Under the pieces are notes generated by a model. That model ran no database searches, was not told the origin of the DNA, and worked only from the letters and a program-made list of their open reading frames with translations. Shown here in pieces: positions 18,341 through 28,071 of a stretch of DNA of 64,000 nt. Source of the stretch: Paenirhodobacter enshiensis (lineage in GTDB: Bacteria; Pseudomonadota; Alphaproteobacteria; Rhodobacterales; Rhodobacteraceae); assembly GCF_000740785.1 (NCBI RefSeq), contig NZ_JFZB01000003.1:124001-188000 (forward strand), in the 5' to 3' direction. The position numbers were made by a program, and so were the translations under genes. The first letter of the stretch is position 1; the number at the start of each line of letters is the position of its first letter.

Positions 18341-19150
18341 ATGACGCATATCATCGTCGTGGGGAACGAGAAGGGCGGGTCGGGCAAATCGACCACCTGC
18401 ATGCATGTGGCGACCGCGCTGGCGCGGATGGGGCACCGGGTGGGGGCGCTCGACCTCGATATCCGTCAGGCGAGCTTCGGCCGCTACGTCGAGAACCGCC
18501 GCGCCACCAATACCCGCGAGGGGCTGGACCTGCCCTGCCCCGATTACCGGCTGCTGCCCGAGGTCGACGAGGCCGCCCTCGCGCCCGGCGAAAACCCGTT
18601 CGACCATCGCCTGCATCAGGCCGTGGACGAGCTGTCCCAGACCAGCGATTTCATCCTGATCGACTGCCCCGGATCGCACACCCGGCTGAGCCAGGTGGCG
18701 CATTCGATGGCCGACACGCTGATCACGCCGCTCAACGACAGCTTCATCGACTTCGACCTGCTGGCCCGGATCGACCCGGCGACGCAGCGTATCCTCGGGC
18801 CGTCGATTTATTCGGAAATGGTCTGGTCGGCGCGTCAGCTGCGCGCCAAGGCGGGGATGAAACCGATCGACTGGATCGTGCTGCGCAACCGCGTCGGCAC
18901 CCAGCAGATGCACAACAAGCGCAAGGTGGGCTCGGCGCTCGAACAGCTGTCGAAGCGCATCGGCTTTCGCGTGGCGCCGGGCTTCTCGGAGCGGGTGATC
19001 TTCCGCGAGCTGTTTCCGCGCGGGCTGACGCTGCTCGATCTCAAGGACATCGGCACCGAAAGCCTGAGCCTTTCCAACATCGCCGCCCGCCAGGAACTGC
19101 GCGAACTGATGAAGGAACTGCGGCTTCCGGGTGTCGAGGTGACGTTCTGA
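18341..19150 (+). CDS. mipZ: Division-plane positioning ATPase
   Basis: ParA/MinD-superfamily ATPase, 269 residues, matching MipZ of alphaproteobacteria, which forms a gradient from ParB-bound poles and inhibits FtsZ assembly away from mid-cell. Deviant Walker A KGGSGKST at 11-18 within VVGNEKGGSGKS, the LDLDIRQ segment near 39-45, and Walker B FILIDCPGS near 105-113. The ENRR motif following the switch I region is typical of MipZ rather than ParA. Its target parB is not in the window. Confidence 0.92.
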   Translation: MTHIIVVGNEKGGSGKSTTCMHVATALARMGHRVGALDLDIRQASFGRYVENRRATNTREGLDLPCPDYRLLPEVDEAALAPGENPFDHRLHQAVDELSQTSDFILIDCPGSHTRLSQVAHSMADTLITPLNDSFIDFDLLARIDPATQRILGPSIYSEMVWSARQLRAKAGMKPIDWIVLRNRVGTQQMHNKRKVGSALEQLSKRIGFRVAPGFSERVIFRELFPRGLTLLDLKDIGTESLSLSNIAARQELRELMKELRLPGVEVTF

Positions 19151-19157
19151 GCCTTTA

Positions 19158-19181
19158 GCCCCGGCACATCGCGGCCGGGGC
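19158..19181. terminator. GC-rich hairpin between mipZ and small gene
   Basis: GCCCCGG (19158-19164) and CCGGGGC (19175-19181) around a 10-nt loop, 7 bp past the mipZ stop and 12 bp past the convergent small gene's stop. No T-run on either side, so a bidirectional terminator is only possible. Confidence 0.4.
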
Positions 19182-19193
19182 GCAGCCGAAGAG

Positions 19194-19397
19194 TCAGCGA
19201 TGGGTCTTCTGCCCGAACGAGGCCGGGGCGTGCGAGCCCCCCTCGCGACCCTGTTCCGGATGCGCATCGCGGTGGAACATCGGAACGGCCGTCGCCTCGT
19301 GGCCGCCGTCATGACGGGCCAGAGCGGCATAGCGCGCATCGAGGACGGCATCGGGTTCCGGTCGGCGCAACACCAGGCTCAGAATCTTTTGCAACAT
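19194..19397 (-). CDS. Small hypothetical protein, 67 residues
   Basis: A 67-residue frame starting MLQKILSLVLRRPEPDAVLD; a short hydrophobic start, then polar, histidine-rich sequence (ARHDGGHEATAVPMFHRDAHPE) ending basic. A strong ribosome site GCGGAGGG lies six bases before the ATG, the main reason to call it. Convergent with mipZ. No domain is recognised; histidines suggest but do not prove metal contact. Confidence 0.55.
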   Translation of the reverse strand: MLQKILSLVLRRPEPDAVLDARYAALARHDGGHEATAVPMFHRDAHPEQGREGGSHAPASFGQKTHR

Positions 19398-19492
19398 GTC
19401 GCCCTCCGCAGCGCATTCCGTGCAATCCGTTCACGTAAAGCTCACCCCGGAGTGGGGCCTAAACATGGCAAGACGGGGAAGTTGTCGGGGCT

Positions 19493-19930
19493 TCACCCAA
19501 GAAGCGAGCAGACCCGCCGCACCGCAAGTGCGTAACCCTCGATCCCGAGGCCGGCGATCACCCCGTCGGCGCGCAGGCTGACGTAGGAATGATGGCGGAA
19601 TTCCTCGCGCTTGTGCACGTTCGAGATATGGACCTCGATCACCGGCCCCTCGAAGGTGTGGAGCGCATCGAGCAGCGCGACCGAGGTATGCGTCCAGGCG
19701 GCCGGATTGATCACGATCGCCGCCGCCTCATGGCGCGCGGCATGGATCCAGTCGATCATCTGGCCTTCGTGATTGGTCTGCATCAGCCGCACGGTGAACC
19801 CCGCCGGGGTCGCCACATCGGCGCACAGCCGCTCGACATCGGCGAGCGTCTCGCGGCCGTAGATCTCGGGCTGGCGCTGACCGAGAAGGTTCAGGTTCGG
19901 CCCGTTCAGGATGTAGATCGTCTTGCTCAT
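19493..19930 (-). CDS. aroQ: Type II 3-dehydroquinate dehydratase
   Basis: Cytoplasmic shikimate-pathway enzyme converting 3-dehydroquinate to 3-dehydroshikimate; 145 residues, normal for the dodecameric type II enzyme. The NGPNLNLLG motif at 9-17 and catalytic Tyr24 in RQPEIYGR are present, as are the [12 protein letters not shown] segment near 75-86 and [14 protein letters not shown] near 99-112 containing the active-site His. It follows tex by 28 bp on the same strand and may be co-transcribed. Confidence 0.95.
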   Translation of the reverse strand: MSKTIYILNGPNLNLLGQRQPEIYGRETLADVERLCADVATPAGFTVRLMQTNHEGQMIDWIHAARHEAAAIVINPAAWTHTSVALLDALHTFEGPVIEVHISNVHKREEFRHHSYVSLRADGVIAGLGIEGYALAVRRVCSLLG

Positions 19931-19958
19931 GCTGTCTTTCTCCGGCTGTCGGGCCCAG

Positions 19959-22298
19959 TTAGCGCCGCTTCATCGCGTCGAGCAAGGCCGCACCGAAGGA
20001 TCCGGTGTCGGCCCCGCCCTTGCCCTTGGGTGCCGCACTCATCGGGGCGCGGCCGGGCTTGCCCTTCGGGCCACCGTTCGACGGAGAGGCCTCGCGCGCG
20101 GCCCGGTCCTCGCGTGCCGAGGTGCCGCCGTCCTTGCGCATGGTCAGCCCGATGCGCTTGCGCGGAATGTCGACCTCGGTCACCCGGACCTTGACCACAT
20201 CGCCCGCCTTGACCACCTCATGCGGATCCTTGACGAAGCGGTCGGCAAGCTGGCTGACATGGACCAACCCGTCCTGATGCACGCCGATGTCGACGAAGGC
20301 GCCGAAGGCCGCGACATTGGTCACGGTCCCTTCGAGAACCATTCCCGGTTTCAGATCCTTGATGTCCTCGACCCCCTCGGCGAAGGTCGCGGTGACGAAG
20401 CTCGGGCGCGGGTCGCGGCCGGGTTTCTCCAGCTCGGTCAGGATGTCGCGCACGGTGGGCAGGCCGAACCGCTCATCGACGAAATCGGCCGCGTTCAGCC
20501 GTTTCAGCGCCGTGCCGTCGCCCATCAGGGACCGGATGTCGCGCCCGCAGGCCTTCACGATGCGGCGCGCCACGTCATAGGCCTCGGGATGGACCGAAGA
20601 GGCGTCGAGCGGCTCGTCCCCCTCGCGGATGCGCAGGAAGCCCGCGCATTGCTCGAACGCGCGCGGGCCGAGGCGGCTGACCTTCAGCAGCTCCTTACGC
20701 GAGCGGAAGGCGCCGTTCTCGTCGCGATGGGCGACGATGGCCTCGGCGAGGCTGGCACCGAGGCCCGAGACATGCGCGAGCAGCGGCGCCGAGGCGGTGT
20801 TCAGATCGACCCCGACCGCGTTCACCGCATCCTCGACCACGCCTTCGAGCGCATGGCCGAGCTTCGACTGATCGACGTCATGCTGATACTGACCGACGCC
20901 GATCGACTTCGGTTCGATCTTCACCAGCTCGGCCAGCGGATCTTGCAACCGCCGCGCGATGGAAACCGCGCCGCGCAGGCTGACGTCGAGGCCGGGGAAT
21001 TCCTTCGCGGCGAGTTCAGAGGCCGAATAGACCGAGGCCCCGGCCTCTGACACCACCACCTTCACCGGCGCCTTCACCCCGGCGGGCAGCAGCTTCAGCG
21101 TATCGGCGACGAGCTTTTCCGTCTCGCGCGAGGCGGTGCCGTTGCCGATGGCGATCAGCTCCACCCCATGCGCCGCGATCAGCCGCAGGATCGCGGCCTG
21201 AGAGCCGCGCAGATCGGATTTCGGCGGATAGGGATAGATCGTCTCGGTCGCGAGGAGCTTGCCCGTGGCATCGACCACCGCCGCCTTGACCCCGGTGCGG
21301 ATCCCCGGATCGAGGCCGAGCGTCGCCCGCGCCCCGGCCGGCGCCGCCAGCAGCAGATCCCGCAGGTTGCGCGAAAACACCGAGATCGCCTCGTCCTGCG
21401 CGCGGGCGCGCATCTCGGCCATCAGATCGAGCATCATCGACAGGCTGAGCTTCACCCGCCAGGTCCAGCCCGCCACGCTGCGCAACCACACGTCGCCGGG
21501 CGCCGACGTGCGCGCCTCGAACGTCGCGGCGACCATCGCCACCGCCTGTTCCGCCCCCGCCTCGTCGGGCGCAATGTCGAGCGTCACCACCCCCTCGTTC
21601 GAGGCCCGCAACAGCGCGAGCGCGCGGTGCCCCGGAATGGATTTCCAGTCCTCGGCATGATCGAAGTAATCCGAGAACTTGGCGCCCTTCTCCTCCTGCC
21701 CGGCGATGACCTTCGCCGTGACCCGGGCCGAGCGCTGCATGAACCCGCGCAGATCGCCCAGAAGCTGGGCGTTCTCGGTCAGCCCCTCGGCCAGAATGTC
21801 GCGCGCGCCGTTCAGCGCGTCCTTGGCGCTCGGCACGGCTTCGGAAAGGAAGCCGGCGGCCAGCGCCTCGGGATCGGCCTTGCGGTCGGCGAGGATCGCC
21901 GCGCTCAGCGGCACCAACCCGTTCTCGCGCGCGATCATCGCCTTGGTGCGGCGCTTCGGCTTGTAGGGCAGGTAGATGTCTTCGAGCTCCGCCTTGGTCG
22001 CGGCGCGGGCGATCTGCGTCGCCAGATCGTCGGTCATCTTGCCCTGATCGGTGATGCTGGTGGCGATGGCGGCGCGGCGGGCCTCCATCTCGCGCAGATA
22101 GACCAGACGGTCGGCCAGCGTGCGCAGCTGCGTATCGTCGAGCCCGCCGGTCACTTCCTTGCGGTAACGCGCGACGAAGGGCACCGTCGCCCCGCCGTCG
22201 AGCAGTTCGACCGCGGCCGAGACCTGCTCGGAACGGGCGCCGATCTCGGTGGCGATGGTGCGGCTGATGCGGGCTTCGGTCGGGGTGGGCGTGGTCAT
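19959..22298 (-). CDS. tex: Tex-family RNA-binding transcription accessory protein
   Basis: Large nucleic-acid-binding protein, 779 residues, related to eukaryotic Spt6 and linked to transcription and toxin or stress expression in several bacteria. Order: N-terminal helical region, YqgF/RNase H-like domain near 325-450 ([17 protein letters not shown]), helix-hairpin-helix segments near 490-560 ([18 protein letters not shown]), and an S1 domain at about 650-720 ([21 protein letters not shown]). The C-terminus is a low-complexity Gly/Lys-rich tail. The start [13 protein letters not shown] is preferred over a much longer open frame upstream that overlaps pepT. Confidence 0.93.
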   Translation of the reverse strand: MTTPTPTEARISRTIATEIGARSEQVSAAVELLDGGATVPFVARYRKEVTGGLDDTQLRTLADRLVYLREMEARRAAIATSITDQGKMTDDLATQIARAATKAELEDIYLPYKPKRRTKAMIARENGLVPLSAAILADRKADPEALAAGFLSEAVPSAKDALNGARDILAEGLTENAQLLGDLRGFMQRSARVTAKVIAGQEEKGAKFSDYFDHAEDWKSIPGHRALALLRASNEGVVTLDIAPDEAGAEQAVAMVAATFEARTSAPGDVWLRSVAGWTWRVKLSLSMMLDLMAEMRARAQDEAISVFSRNLRDLLLAAPAGARATLGLDPGIRTGVKAAVVDATGKLLATETIYPYPPKSDLRGSQAAILRLIAAHGVELIAIGNGTASRETEKLVADTLKLLPAGVKAPVKVVVSEAGASVYSASELAAKEFPGLDVSLRGAVSIARRLQDPLAELVKIEPKSIGVGQYQHDVDQSKLGHALEGVVEDAVNAVGVDLNTASAPLLAHVSGLGASLAEAIVAHRDENGAFRSRKELLKVSRLGPRAFEQCAGFLRIREGDEPLDASSVHPEAYDVARRIVKACGRDIRSLMGDGTALKRLNAADFVDERFGLPTVRDILTELEKPGRDPRPSFVTATFAEGVEDIKDLKPGMVLEGTVTNVAAFGAFVDIGVHQDGLVHVSQLADRFVKDPHEVVKAGDVVKVRVTEVDIPRKRIGLTMRKDGGTSAREDRAAREASPSNGGPKGKPGRAPMSAAPKGKGGADTGSFGAALLDAMKRR

Positions 22299-22421
22299 GA
22301 TCTCTCCTCGCGCGGTCGGAGGTCCGTGATAGCCGCGCCGGCGCCAAAGGCCAAGGTCTTGACACCGGCCCTTGACACCGATCGGCCGAAGCGTCCTGAT
22401 CGCGCCGGACAGGAGGCCCCG

Positions 22422-23651
22422 ATGACCGATTTCGACCGCGATCTTGAACAGCGACTGGTGCGCTATTGCTCGGTGGACACGCAAAGCGACGAGGCGTCGG
22501 AGAGCAAGCCTTCGACGGCGATCCAGCTGAACCTCGCCAATATTCTGGCCGATGAGCTGCGCGCCGCCGGCGCGGCGGACGTGCGGATCACCGAATACGG
22601 TGCCGTTCTGGCGACGGTGCCGGCGACGGCCGAAGGACCCACGATCGGGCTGTGCTCGCATATGGACACCGCGCCCGCCTACAACGCGACCGGGGTGAAG
22701 CCGCGGGTGATCCGCGGCTACAACGGCGGCGAGATCACCTATCCCGACAGCGCGCTGGTGCTGTCGCCCGAGGCATCGCCCTATCTCGCGGGCAAGATCG
22801 GCCATGACATCGTGACCGCCTCGGGGCTGACGCTTCTGGGCGCCGACGACAAGGCCGGTGTCGCAATCATCATGACGGCGGTGCATGAGCTTCTGGCCTC
22901 GCCCCGGCCGCATCCGAAGCTGCGCATCGCCTTCACCCCGGACGAGGAAATCGGCCGCGGCGTCGATCCGCGCCTGCCCGCCGATCTGGGCGTCGATTTC
23001 GCCTATACCTTCGATGGCGGCGCGGTCGGCGAGATCGAGCACGAGACGTTTTCCGCCGATGGCGCGAAGATCACGGTGAAGGGCGTCTCGACCCACACCG
23101 GCACGGCGAAGGGCAAGATGGTCAACGCGCTGCATCTGGTCGCGAAGATCGTCGAGATGCTGCCGCAGGCCACCCAGACCCCCGAGGTGACGGCGGGCCG
23201 GGATGGCTTCTGGCACATCTACGCGCTGTCCGGCACCGCCGCCGAGGCCGAGATGTCGATCATCCTGCGCGATTTCGAACTGGACGGTCTGGCGGCGCGC
23301 GGTGCGCTGCTGAAGCAGGTCTGCGAGGCCGTCGCCGCGACCGAACCGCGCGCCGAGATCGCCTGCGAGATCCGCCCGCAATACCGCAACATGCGCTACT
23401 GGCTGGAGAAGGACATGACGCCGGTGACGCTGGCGCATGAGGCCTGCCGCGCCGAGGGGATCGCGCCCGTCGCCAACCCGATCCGCGGCGGAACCGACGG
23501 CTCTCGCCTGACCGAGATGGGCGTGCCCTGCCCCAATGTGTTCACCGGGATGCAGGACATCCACGGCCCGCTCGAATGGGTGTCGGTGCAGGACATGGCC
23601 GTGGCGACGCGGGTGTGCCTGCGCCTCGTCGAACTGGCCGCGAAGGGCTGA
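22422..23651 (+). CDS. pepT: Peptidase T (tripeptide aminopeptidase)
   Basis: Cytosolic dinuclear zinc tripeptidase of the M20B family, 409 residues. Metal ligands and catalytic residues are in place: His80 and Asp82 (CSHMDTAP), Asp142/143 (LGADDKAG), Glu175-Glu176 (PDEEIGRG), Asp198 (YTFDGG), and the C-terminal [17 protein letters not shown] near 350 is also diagnostic. The start is set by AGGAGG eight bases upstream of ATG 22422; the frame is open further upstream, opposite tex. Divergent from tex with a 123-bp gap. Confidence 0.94.
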   Translation: MTDFDRDLEQRLVRYCSVDTQSDEASESKPSTAIQLNLANILADELRAAGAADVRITEYGAVLATVPATAEGPTIGLCSHMDTAPAYNATGVKPRVIRGYNGGEITYPDSALVLSPEASPYLAGKIGHDIVTASGLTLLGADDKAGVAIIMTAVHELLASPRPHPKLRIAFTPDEEIGRGVDPRLPADLGVDFAYTFDGGAVGEIEHETFSADGAKITVKGVSTHTGTAKGKMVNALHLVAKIVEMLPQATQTPEVTAGRDGFWHIYALSGTAAEAEMSIILRDFELDGLAARGALLKQVCEAVAATEPRAEIACEIRPQYRNMRYWLEKDMTPVTLAHEACRAEGIAPVANPIRGGTDGSRLTEMGVPCPNVFTGMQDIHGPLEWVSVQDMAVATRVCLRLVELAAKG

Positions 23652-23753
23652 GGCGCGAAATCTCTCGCCGCGGGGGACCGCCCCGGCGGCGGGAAGCGGG
23701 AACGGTGAAAGTGCTTGCGAGGCTGCGGCCCGTTGGCTAAACAGCCGGGGAAT

Positions 23754-23828
23754 TGGGGCGTGGCCAAGTGGTAAGGCAACGGTTTTTGGTACCGTGTACC
23801 GCAGGTTCGAATCCTGCCGCCCCAGCCA
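23754..23828 (+). tRNA. tRNA-Gln (UUG)
   Basis: Complete cloverleaf: acceptor TGGGGCG/CGCCCCA, anticodon stem ACGGT/ACCGT with loop TTTTGGT giving anticodon TTG at 23786-23788, T arm GCAGG-TTCGAAT-CCTGC, discriminator G and encoded CCA at 23826-23828. About 100 bp after pepT. Its 3' end borders atypical DNA, a common integration target. Confidence 0.97.
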
Positions 23829-24260
23829 TCTCACCGAAGTTGTCTGAGACAGATCCACAATCCGGCCCGGGTTGGGATGCGCGAGACAGGCGTCATATGT
23901 TTGCACCGCGCCTGTGCCCGCGATTGTCCTGACTGGCACCCGCAGCCTGTGCCCGGTGACCCCTCGATGAGACGGCAACCGAACGTCCAGGCGACATGAG
24001 GCACGGAGACGTTTTACTGCGCACCGTGACACTCGTTGAAACGGCATGTCGCTCATGGCATCGATGGCCTGCGGTGCAGCCAATTCTGCCCGTGGGGCGT
24101 GGAATCCCCTCATTGCGTAGCTCGGTCGAATTATTCGGCCGGGTGGCCGCTGTGTATGTCCAAGCACTCGCTAAAGGCAGCGGTGTTCGGGCTACGCACG
24201 GGGATTCCAACACCCGGCTTTGATCCGGGACAGCCTCTCACCGACACGGGGGCTGCGCCT
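23829..24260. other. Gene-free segment downstream of tRNA-Gln
   Basis: No gene is recognised in these 432 bases. Base and word use look less GC-rich and less codon-structured than the flanks. Just after the tRNA there is a short palindromic stretch (GTCTGAGAC at 23840-23848). No clear direct repeat of the tRNA 3' end was found within the interval. It may be the residue of an integrated element. Confidence 0.5.
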
Positions 24261-24680
24261 ATGGACGAAACTGGTAGTGCTCAACACCGAAGCCAGATCA
24301 CCGGCAACGCCGGGCTGAACTTTGCGGCGTGGCAGCTTTCGCGCCGGGGATGGCACGTCATGCCGACCATTCGTAATGCGCGAGGCTCCGACCTAATCGT
24401 CACCAATGCCGATGAGACGCGGTTCTTCGGGGTGCAGTCCAAGGCACTCAGCAAGCGATATGCTGTGCCCCTTGGGGCGAACCTCGCCGACCTGCGGTCA
24501 GATTGGTGGATCATCACCTTGCACGCCAATTCGGACGCGCCCGTTTGCTTCGTCCTTCGGCTCGATGACGTTCGTGACCTCGCCTCGCAAGACAAGAACG
24601 GCGGGAAATGGTGGCTGGAACCCAAAGCCTACGACCAGGACGAGTTTCGGGAAGCATGGCACCGGCTAGAAGGCGTGTGA
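24261..24680 (+). CDS. Hypothetical protein with PD-(D/E)xK nuclease-like core
   Basis: A 139-residue protein starting MDETGSAQHRSQITGNAG. Around residues 18-65 it shows the pattern of a restriction-endonuclease-like fold: an N-terminal helix (AGLNFAAWQLSRRGW), a strand ending in Asp (NARGSDLIV) and then FFGVQSKAL, a QxK version of the ExK motif. The rest is tryptophan-rich and polar. Relatives include Holliday-junction-resolvase-like and DUF4365-type proteins of mobile elements. Activity is inferred. It is isolated, less GC-rich than neighbours, and sits between two tRNA genes, suggesting transfer. Confidence 0.6.
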   Translation: MDETGSAQHRSQITGNAGLNFAAWQLSRRGWHVMPTIRNARGSDLIVTNADETRFFGVQSKALSKRYAVPLGANLADLRSDWWIITLHANSDAPVCFVLRLDDVRDLASQDKNGGKWWLEPKAYDQDEFREAWHRLEGV

Positions 24681-24786
24681 GCTGCCGGATGCGCCTCGTC
24701 TGCTTACTATTGGCTTACTGAATAGGTCCAAACGCCGACAGCCACCCAGAGAGGGGCGGCTAAGCGATTCAAACTAGCGGGATAAT

Positions 24787-24863
24787 TGGTCGGAGCGAGA
24801 GGATTCGAACCTCCGACCCCCTGCTCCCGAAGCAGGTGCGCTACCAGGCTGCGCTACGCTCCG
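24787..24863 (-). tRNA. tRNA-Pro (CGG)
   Basis: On the minus strand: acceptor CGGAGCG/CGCTCCG, D arm with CCTGGTAGC, anticodon stem CCTGC/GCAGG enclosing TTCGGGA (anticodon CGG), T arm CGGAG-GTTCGAATC-CTCTCG region, discriminator A and encoded CCA at 24787-24789. Faces the PD-(D/E)xK-like gene. Confidence 0.97.
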
Positions 24864-24979
24864 ACCGTGAGGCGGGAGTTACCGGCTCGGCTCGGCATTT
24901 GCAAGGGGAAACGGAAAGAATTCTGTCGTGAAAATCGAATAGGGCGGCCGGTTGCCCGACCGCCCCGTCGCGTCGCGAA

Positions 24980-26086
24980 TTACAGGCTCGCGTCGAGCGC
25001 GGCGAGGATCGCGTCACCCATCCCCGAGGTGGTCACCGGGGTGCCGCCCTCCGGGCCCATCAGGTCCGCGGTGCGCACGCCGTCGGCCAGAACCTTCTCG
25101 ATCGCGGTCTCGATACGCGTGGCCTCGTCGCCGAGGTCATAGGAATAGCGCAGCGCCATCGCGAAGCTGAGGATCGTCGCGATCGGGTTCGCCTTGCCCT
25201 GCCCCGCGATGTCGGGGGCCGAGCCGTGGACGGGCTCGTACATCGCCTTCGGGCGCCCGTTCGCCATCGGCGCGCCGAGCGAGGCCGAGGGCAGCATCCC
25301 GAGCGAGCCGGTCAGCATCGCCGCGCAGTCGGACAGGATGTCGCCGAACAGGTTGTCGGTCAGAATCACGTCGAACTGCTTCGGCGCGCGCACCAGCTGC
25401 ATCGCGCAGTTGTCGGCATACATGTGGCCGAGCTCGATGTCCGGATACTCCGCATCGCGGATCCGGGTCACCACTTCGCGCCACAGGATACCCGATTCCA
25501 TCACATTGGCCTTCTCGACCGAGGTGACCTTCTTCGCCCGCTTGCGCGCCAGCTCGAACGCCGAACGCGCCACGCGCTCGATCTGGCTTTCGGTATAGCG
25601 CTGCGTATTGATGCCGACGCGCTCGCCGCCTTCGGTGAAGATGCCGCGCGGCTCGCCGAAATACACGCCCGAGGTCAGCTCGCGCACGATCAGGATGTCG
25701 AGGCCCGCGACCACATCGCGCTTCAGCGAGGAGAAATCCGCCAGCGCGTCGAAGCACTGCGCCGGGCGCAGGTTGGCGTAAAGGTCCATCTCCTTGCGCA
25801 GACGCAGCAGGCCGCGTTCGGGCTTCAGGGCGAAATCGAGCGTGTCATACTTCGGCCCGCCGACGGCACCGAGCAGCACCGCATCGACCGCCTGCGCCTT
25901 GGCCATGGTCGAATCGTCGAGCGGCACGCCGTATTTCTCGTAAGCGGCGCCGCCCACGGCGTCTTCGCTGACGTCGAAGGCAAGGCCGCGCTTCTCGCCG
26001 AGCCAGCCGATGACCCGCTTGACCTCGGCCATAACCTCGGGGCCGATGCCGTCACCCGGAAGGATGAGCAGAGATGGATTGGCCAT
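24980..26086 (-). CDS. leuB: 3-Isopropylmalate dehydrogenase
   Basis: Cytosolic NAD-dependent enzyme of leucine synthesis, 368 residues, oxidatively decarboxylating 3-isopropylmalate. N-terminal [14 protein letters not shown], the substrate-binding [14 protein letters not shown] segment near 137-150, and [20 protein letters not shown] near 242-261 are diagnostic; the adenine-binding [15 protein letters not shown] follows. The start [11 protein letters not shown] has GGAGG eight bases upstream; an earlier TTG in frame is less likely. leuC/leuD are not adjacent. Immediately upstream lies a terminator ending a separate structured transcript. Confidence 0.95.
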   Translation of the reverse strand: MANPSLLILPGDGIGPEVMAEVKRVIGWLGEKRGLAFDVSEDAVGGAAYEKYGVPLDDSTMAKAQAVDAVLLGAVGGPKYDTLDFALKPERGLLRLRKEMDLYANLRPAQCFDALADFSSLKRDVVAGLDILIVRELTSGVYFGEPRGIFTEGGERVGINTQRYTESQIERVARSAFELARKRAKKVTSVEKANVMESGILWREVVTRIRDAEYPDIELGHMYADNCAMQLVRAPKQFDVILTDNLFGDILSDCAAMLTGSLGMLPSASLGAPMANGRPKAMYEPVHGSAPDIAGQGKANPIATILSFAMALRYSYDLGDEATRIETAIEKVLADGVRTADLMGPEGGTPVTTSGMGDAILAALDASL

Positions 26087-26156
26087 GTTTTCCTCCAATG
26101 CGAAAAGCCTGCGTTGGGGGTAACGTCTGTTCGCAAAAGGGTCAAGCTGCGCAACA

Positions 26157-26190
26157 AATAGAAAGGGCCGCCGGCTATTGCCTGCGGCCC
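26157..26190 (-). terminator. Rho-independent terminator upstream of leuB
   Basis: On the minus strand GGGCCGC and GCGGCCC arms (26165-26171 and 26184-26190) with an inner GGC/GCC extension and a four-base loop, followed by TTTCTATTTG. It could end the small structured RNA at 26157-26350 or act as an attenuator before leuB, 70 bp further on. Confidence 0.7.
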
Positions 26191-26273
26191 CCGAGATCTA
26201 CGGAGATGGTCCGGTTAGGGTCTGGTCAAGATCCTTCCGTCCCAGCCAGGGTTCTCGACCCTTGGGGTTGCCC

Positions 26274-26330
26274 TCAGGCCTCGGCCCCCCTGGCTGTCCC
26301 GACACCTCTCTCCAATATCACTCTAGACAC
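26274..26330 (-). CDS. Possible 18-residue peptide downstream of an extended Shine-Dalgarno
   Basis: GTG at 26330 follows AAAGGAGGTGGTCCA directly, giving ideal SD spacing, and the frame runs 18 codons (VSRVILERGVGTARGAEA) to TGA. It overlaps the 5' arm of the long stem, so translation would disrupt that structure, as in leader-peptide control. It contains only one leucine, so a classical Leu attenuator is not supported. Whether it is translated is unknown. Confidence 0.3.
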   Translation of the reverse strand: MSRVILERGVGTARGAEA

Positions 26331-26400
26331 TGGACCACCTCCTTTCAATGCGTTGCCGATAAGGACAAGGTGGCACAGATTTGGTGTAGAACAAGTAAAA

Positions 26401-27021
26401 TCACGCAACCTTTGGCACATTGCGCCAGACGATTGCCCGATAAGGCGTCAAAGCGATTACGGCTATAGCAACTTTGACACACCAGTCGGCGATGGCGAGG
26501 GAAACCCACAGCGGCGCCACCGGACCGTGGCCCAGAACGGGCAGTGCCTCGTTCGCCCAGGACACGTCATTCGCCGGATCGAGGAAGGCCATCTGCGCCG
26601 AGAAGGCGACCGAGAAGAAGATCAGCGTGTCGAGGCACGAACCGCAGAACGAGCCGATCAGCGGCGCCTTCCACCAGCTCAGCCGGCGCAGCACGTTGAA
26701 CACCGACACATCGGTGAGCTGCGCACACAGGAAGGCCGCACCCGAGGCCAGCGCCACGCGGAAGCTGACCAGCGCGCCGAATTCGCCCTGGATCTGCGAA
26801 CCGACGACGGAGCAGATCACCCCCACGAAGAAGCCCGCATAGATCACCCGGCGCGCTGCGTGCGGGCCATAAAGGCGGTTCATCACATCGGTGACGAGGA
26901 AGGCGAAAGGATAGGTGAAGGCACCCCAGGTCAGCCACTGGCCGACCAGATGCTGCACCAGGATGTTGGAGGCCACGACCACGACGGTCATGGCAAGAAT
27001 GCCAGGAATGTAGCGTTTCAT
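26401..27021 (-). CDS. YhhQ-family queuosine-precursor-type transporter
   Basis: Inner-membrane protein, 206 residues, with about six hydrophobic helices, of the VUT/YhhQ family that imports queuosine precursors such as preQ0/preQ1 for tRNA modification. The TYPFAFLVTDVMNRLYG motif near 35-51 is diagnostic of the family. MKRYIPGILAM at 27021 is preferred as start; an in-frame ATG 11 codons earlier is possible. No riboswitch was recognised upstream. Substrate assignment is from the family. Confidence 0.85.
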   Translation of the reverse strand: MKRYIPGILAMTVVVVASNILVQHLVGQWLTWGAFTYPFAFLVTDVMNRLYGPHAARRVIYAGFFVGVICSVVGSQIQGEFGALVSFRVALASGAAFLCAQLTDVSVFNVLRRLSWWKAPLIGSFCGSCLDTLIFFSVAFSAQMAFLDPANDVSWANEALPVLGHGPVAPLWVSLAIADWCVKVAIAVIALTPYRAIVWRNVPKVA

Positions 27022-27132
27022 AGATGCACCGTTTTTACATGGTCGCGGAGACATGGCCCGGCGACGTGCCGGACAAGCGGGGCGGATACGCCCGGGCGGC
27101 GTTCAGGTCAAGCCTGACTGGTGTTTCGGGCC

Positions 27133-28071
27133 TCAGGGGCGCAGGCGGTATTCGACGACCTCGGTGCGCTGGAAGAAGCGGAAGTTGTCGTCCGAGATCA
27201 TCGTCAGCCGGATCGCACCCTGCCGGTCGCGCCACACGGCCAGACCTTCGAGATTGTCATGGGTGCCGACCGCGGTCTCGAACAGGATCTGCCCGCCGGA
27301 GATCGAATCGCCCCGGATGTCGAACACCCGCACCCGCGAGCGGAACCCCAGAAGCCCCCAGAAATCGCGTTCGAGCAGGTAGAACCGCCCGTCCGGGCCG
27401 AAATCGGCATCGACCGCAAGGAAGGTGCCGATCCGCGGAATGGCGAAGGGCTGATCCCAGACGCCGTTCCTCCACCGCCAGACCGGGAACGGCACGTCGA
27501 GCGCGCCCGAGCGTTCGGGCAGGGTATAAAGCGTGCCATCGCGGTCGCGCGCCAGCGTTTCGAGCGAGGAGTTGCGCTGAAACCGCGAGAACGCCTCGGG
27601 CCGGGGCAGCAGCTCGGCCGGGCCGCCGTCGGTCGGGTAATGCGCGACGCGGGCGTTGCCCTCGAACGAGATGAAGGCCGATCCGTCGGGGGCGAGGGCC
27701 AGCCCCTCCGAATCGGCGTTGATGCCGGTGAGCGGCGCGCCCGCGCTGTCATGCAGCCGCACCGGGCCGGAGGTCGCCCTGACCGCGACGATGCGGTCGA
27801 CGGCATCACGCTCGATCCGGCCGCGCCAGATCGTCGCCCGGTCGGATTGCGTAACGAAATCGCGCCCGGCGGTGTCGGCGAACTTGAACCCCGAGAAGCC
27901 GCCGAACAGCGGATCGTCGATCCGCCAGCGCCAGCTTTGCAGATGCTGCGCCGGGTAGCCGCCGGGGGGCGGCGCGGGGTCCTCGGCGCGCAGCGCCGTC
28001 GGCAGCGAGCCGCAGCCGACCAGCAGCCCGAAGGCCACCCCGATCAGCGCGAGGCGAGAACGTTGCGGCAT
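27133..28071 (-). CDS. Esterase-like phytase-domain lipoprotein
   Basis: Predicted secreted lipoprotein, 312 residues, with lipobox LVGC (acylation at Cys20) and a beta-propeller-type esterase-like phytase domain (Pfam 13449 family) over most of its length: repeated acidic strands such as [26 protein letters not shown] and [21 protein letters not shown]. The family is widespread and biochemically weakly characterised; phosphate-ester hydrolysis is a guess. It overlaps the 3' end of mepA by 28 bp on the same strand. Confidence 0.78.
   Translation of the reverse strand: MPQRSRLALIGVAFGLLVGCGSLPTALRAEDPAPPPGGYPAQHLQSWRWRIDDPLFGGFSGFKFADTAGRDFVTQSDRATIWRGRIERDAVDRIVAVRATSGPVRLHDSAGAPLTGINADSEGLALAPDGSAFISFEGNARVAHYPTDGGPAELLPRPEAFSRFQRNSSLETLARDRDGTLYTLPERSGALDVPFPVWRWRNGVWDQPFAIPRIGTFLAVDADFGPDGRFYLLERDFWGLLGFRSRVRVFDIRGDSISGGQILFETAVGTHDNLEGLAVWRDRQGAIRLTMISDDNFRFFQRTEVVEYRLRP

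Larger units (their letters stand above)
26157..26350 (-). ncRNA. Unrecognised structured RNA with near-perfect 16S-3'-end complement
   Basis: A minus-strand interval between the YhhQ-like gene and leuB with features of a discrete small transcript. At 26330-26345 the minus strand reads AAAGGAGGTGGTCCAG, complementary to the 3' end of 16S rRNA over 16 bases with one G-U pair. Further on, a 9-bp long-range stem joins CAGCCAGGG and CCCTGGCTG (26288-26296 with 26243-26251), and a terminator hairpin follows. A short GTG-initiated frame lies between. No known RNA family is recognised. Expression is inferred; the promoter is not clear, though an AT-rich stretch lies at 26365-26405. Confidence 0.5.

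Noticed and set aside
22299-24167. Upstream extension of the tex frame by more than 600 codons
   Set aside because: The extension lies opposite pepT and tRNA-Gln; Tex proteins are about 770-780 residues and start at [13 protein letters not shown].
23754-24863. Direct attachment-site repeats flanking the tRNA-Gln/tRNA-Pro insert
   Set aside because: No convincing copy of the tRNA-Gln 3' end was found before tRNA-Pro by eye; only the composition and location support insertion.
26274-26330. Leucine attenuator peptide upstream of leuB
   Set aside because: The 18-codon peptide has just one Leu codon and the terminator is 70 bp before leuB; a classical ribosome-stalling leucine attenuator is not supported.
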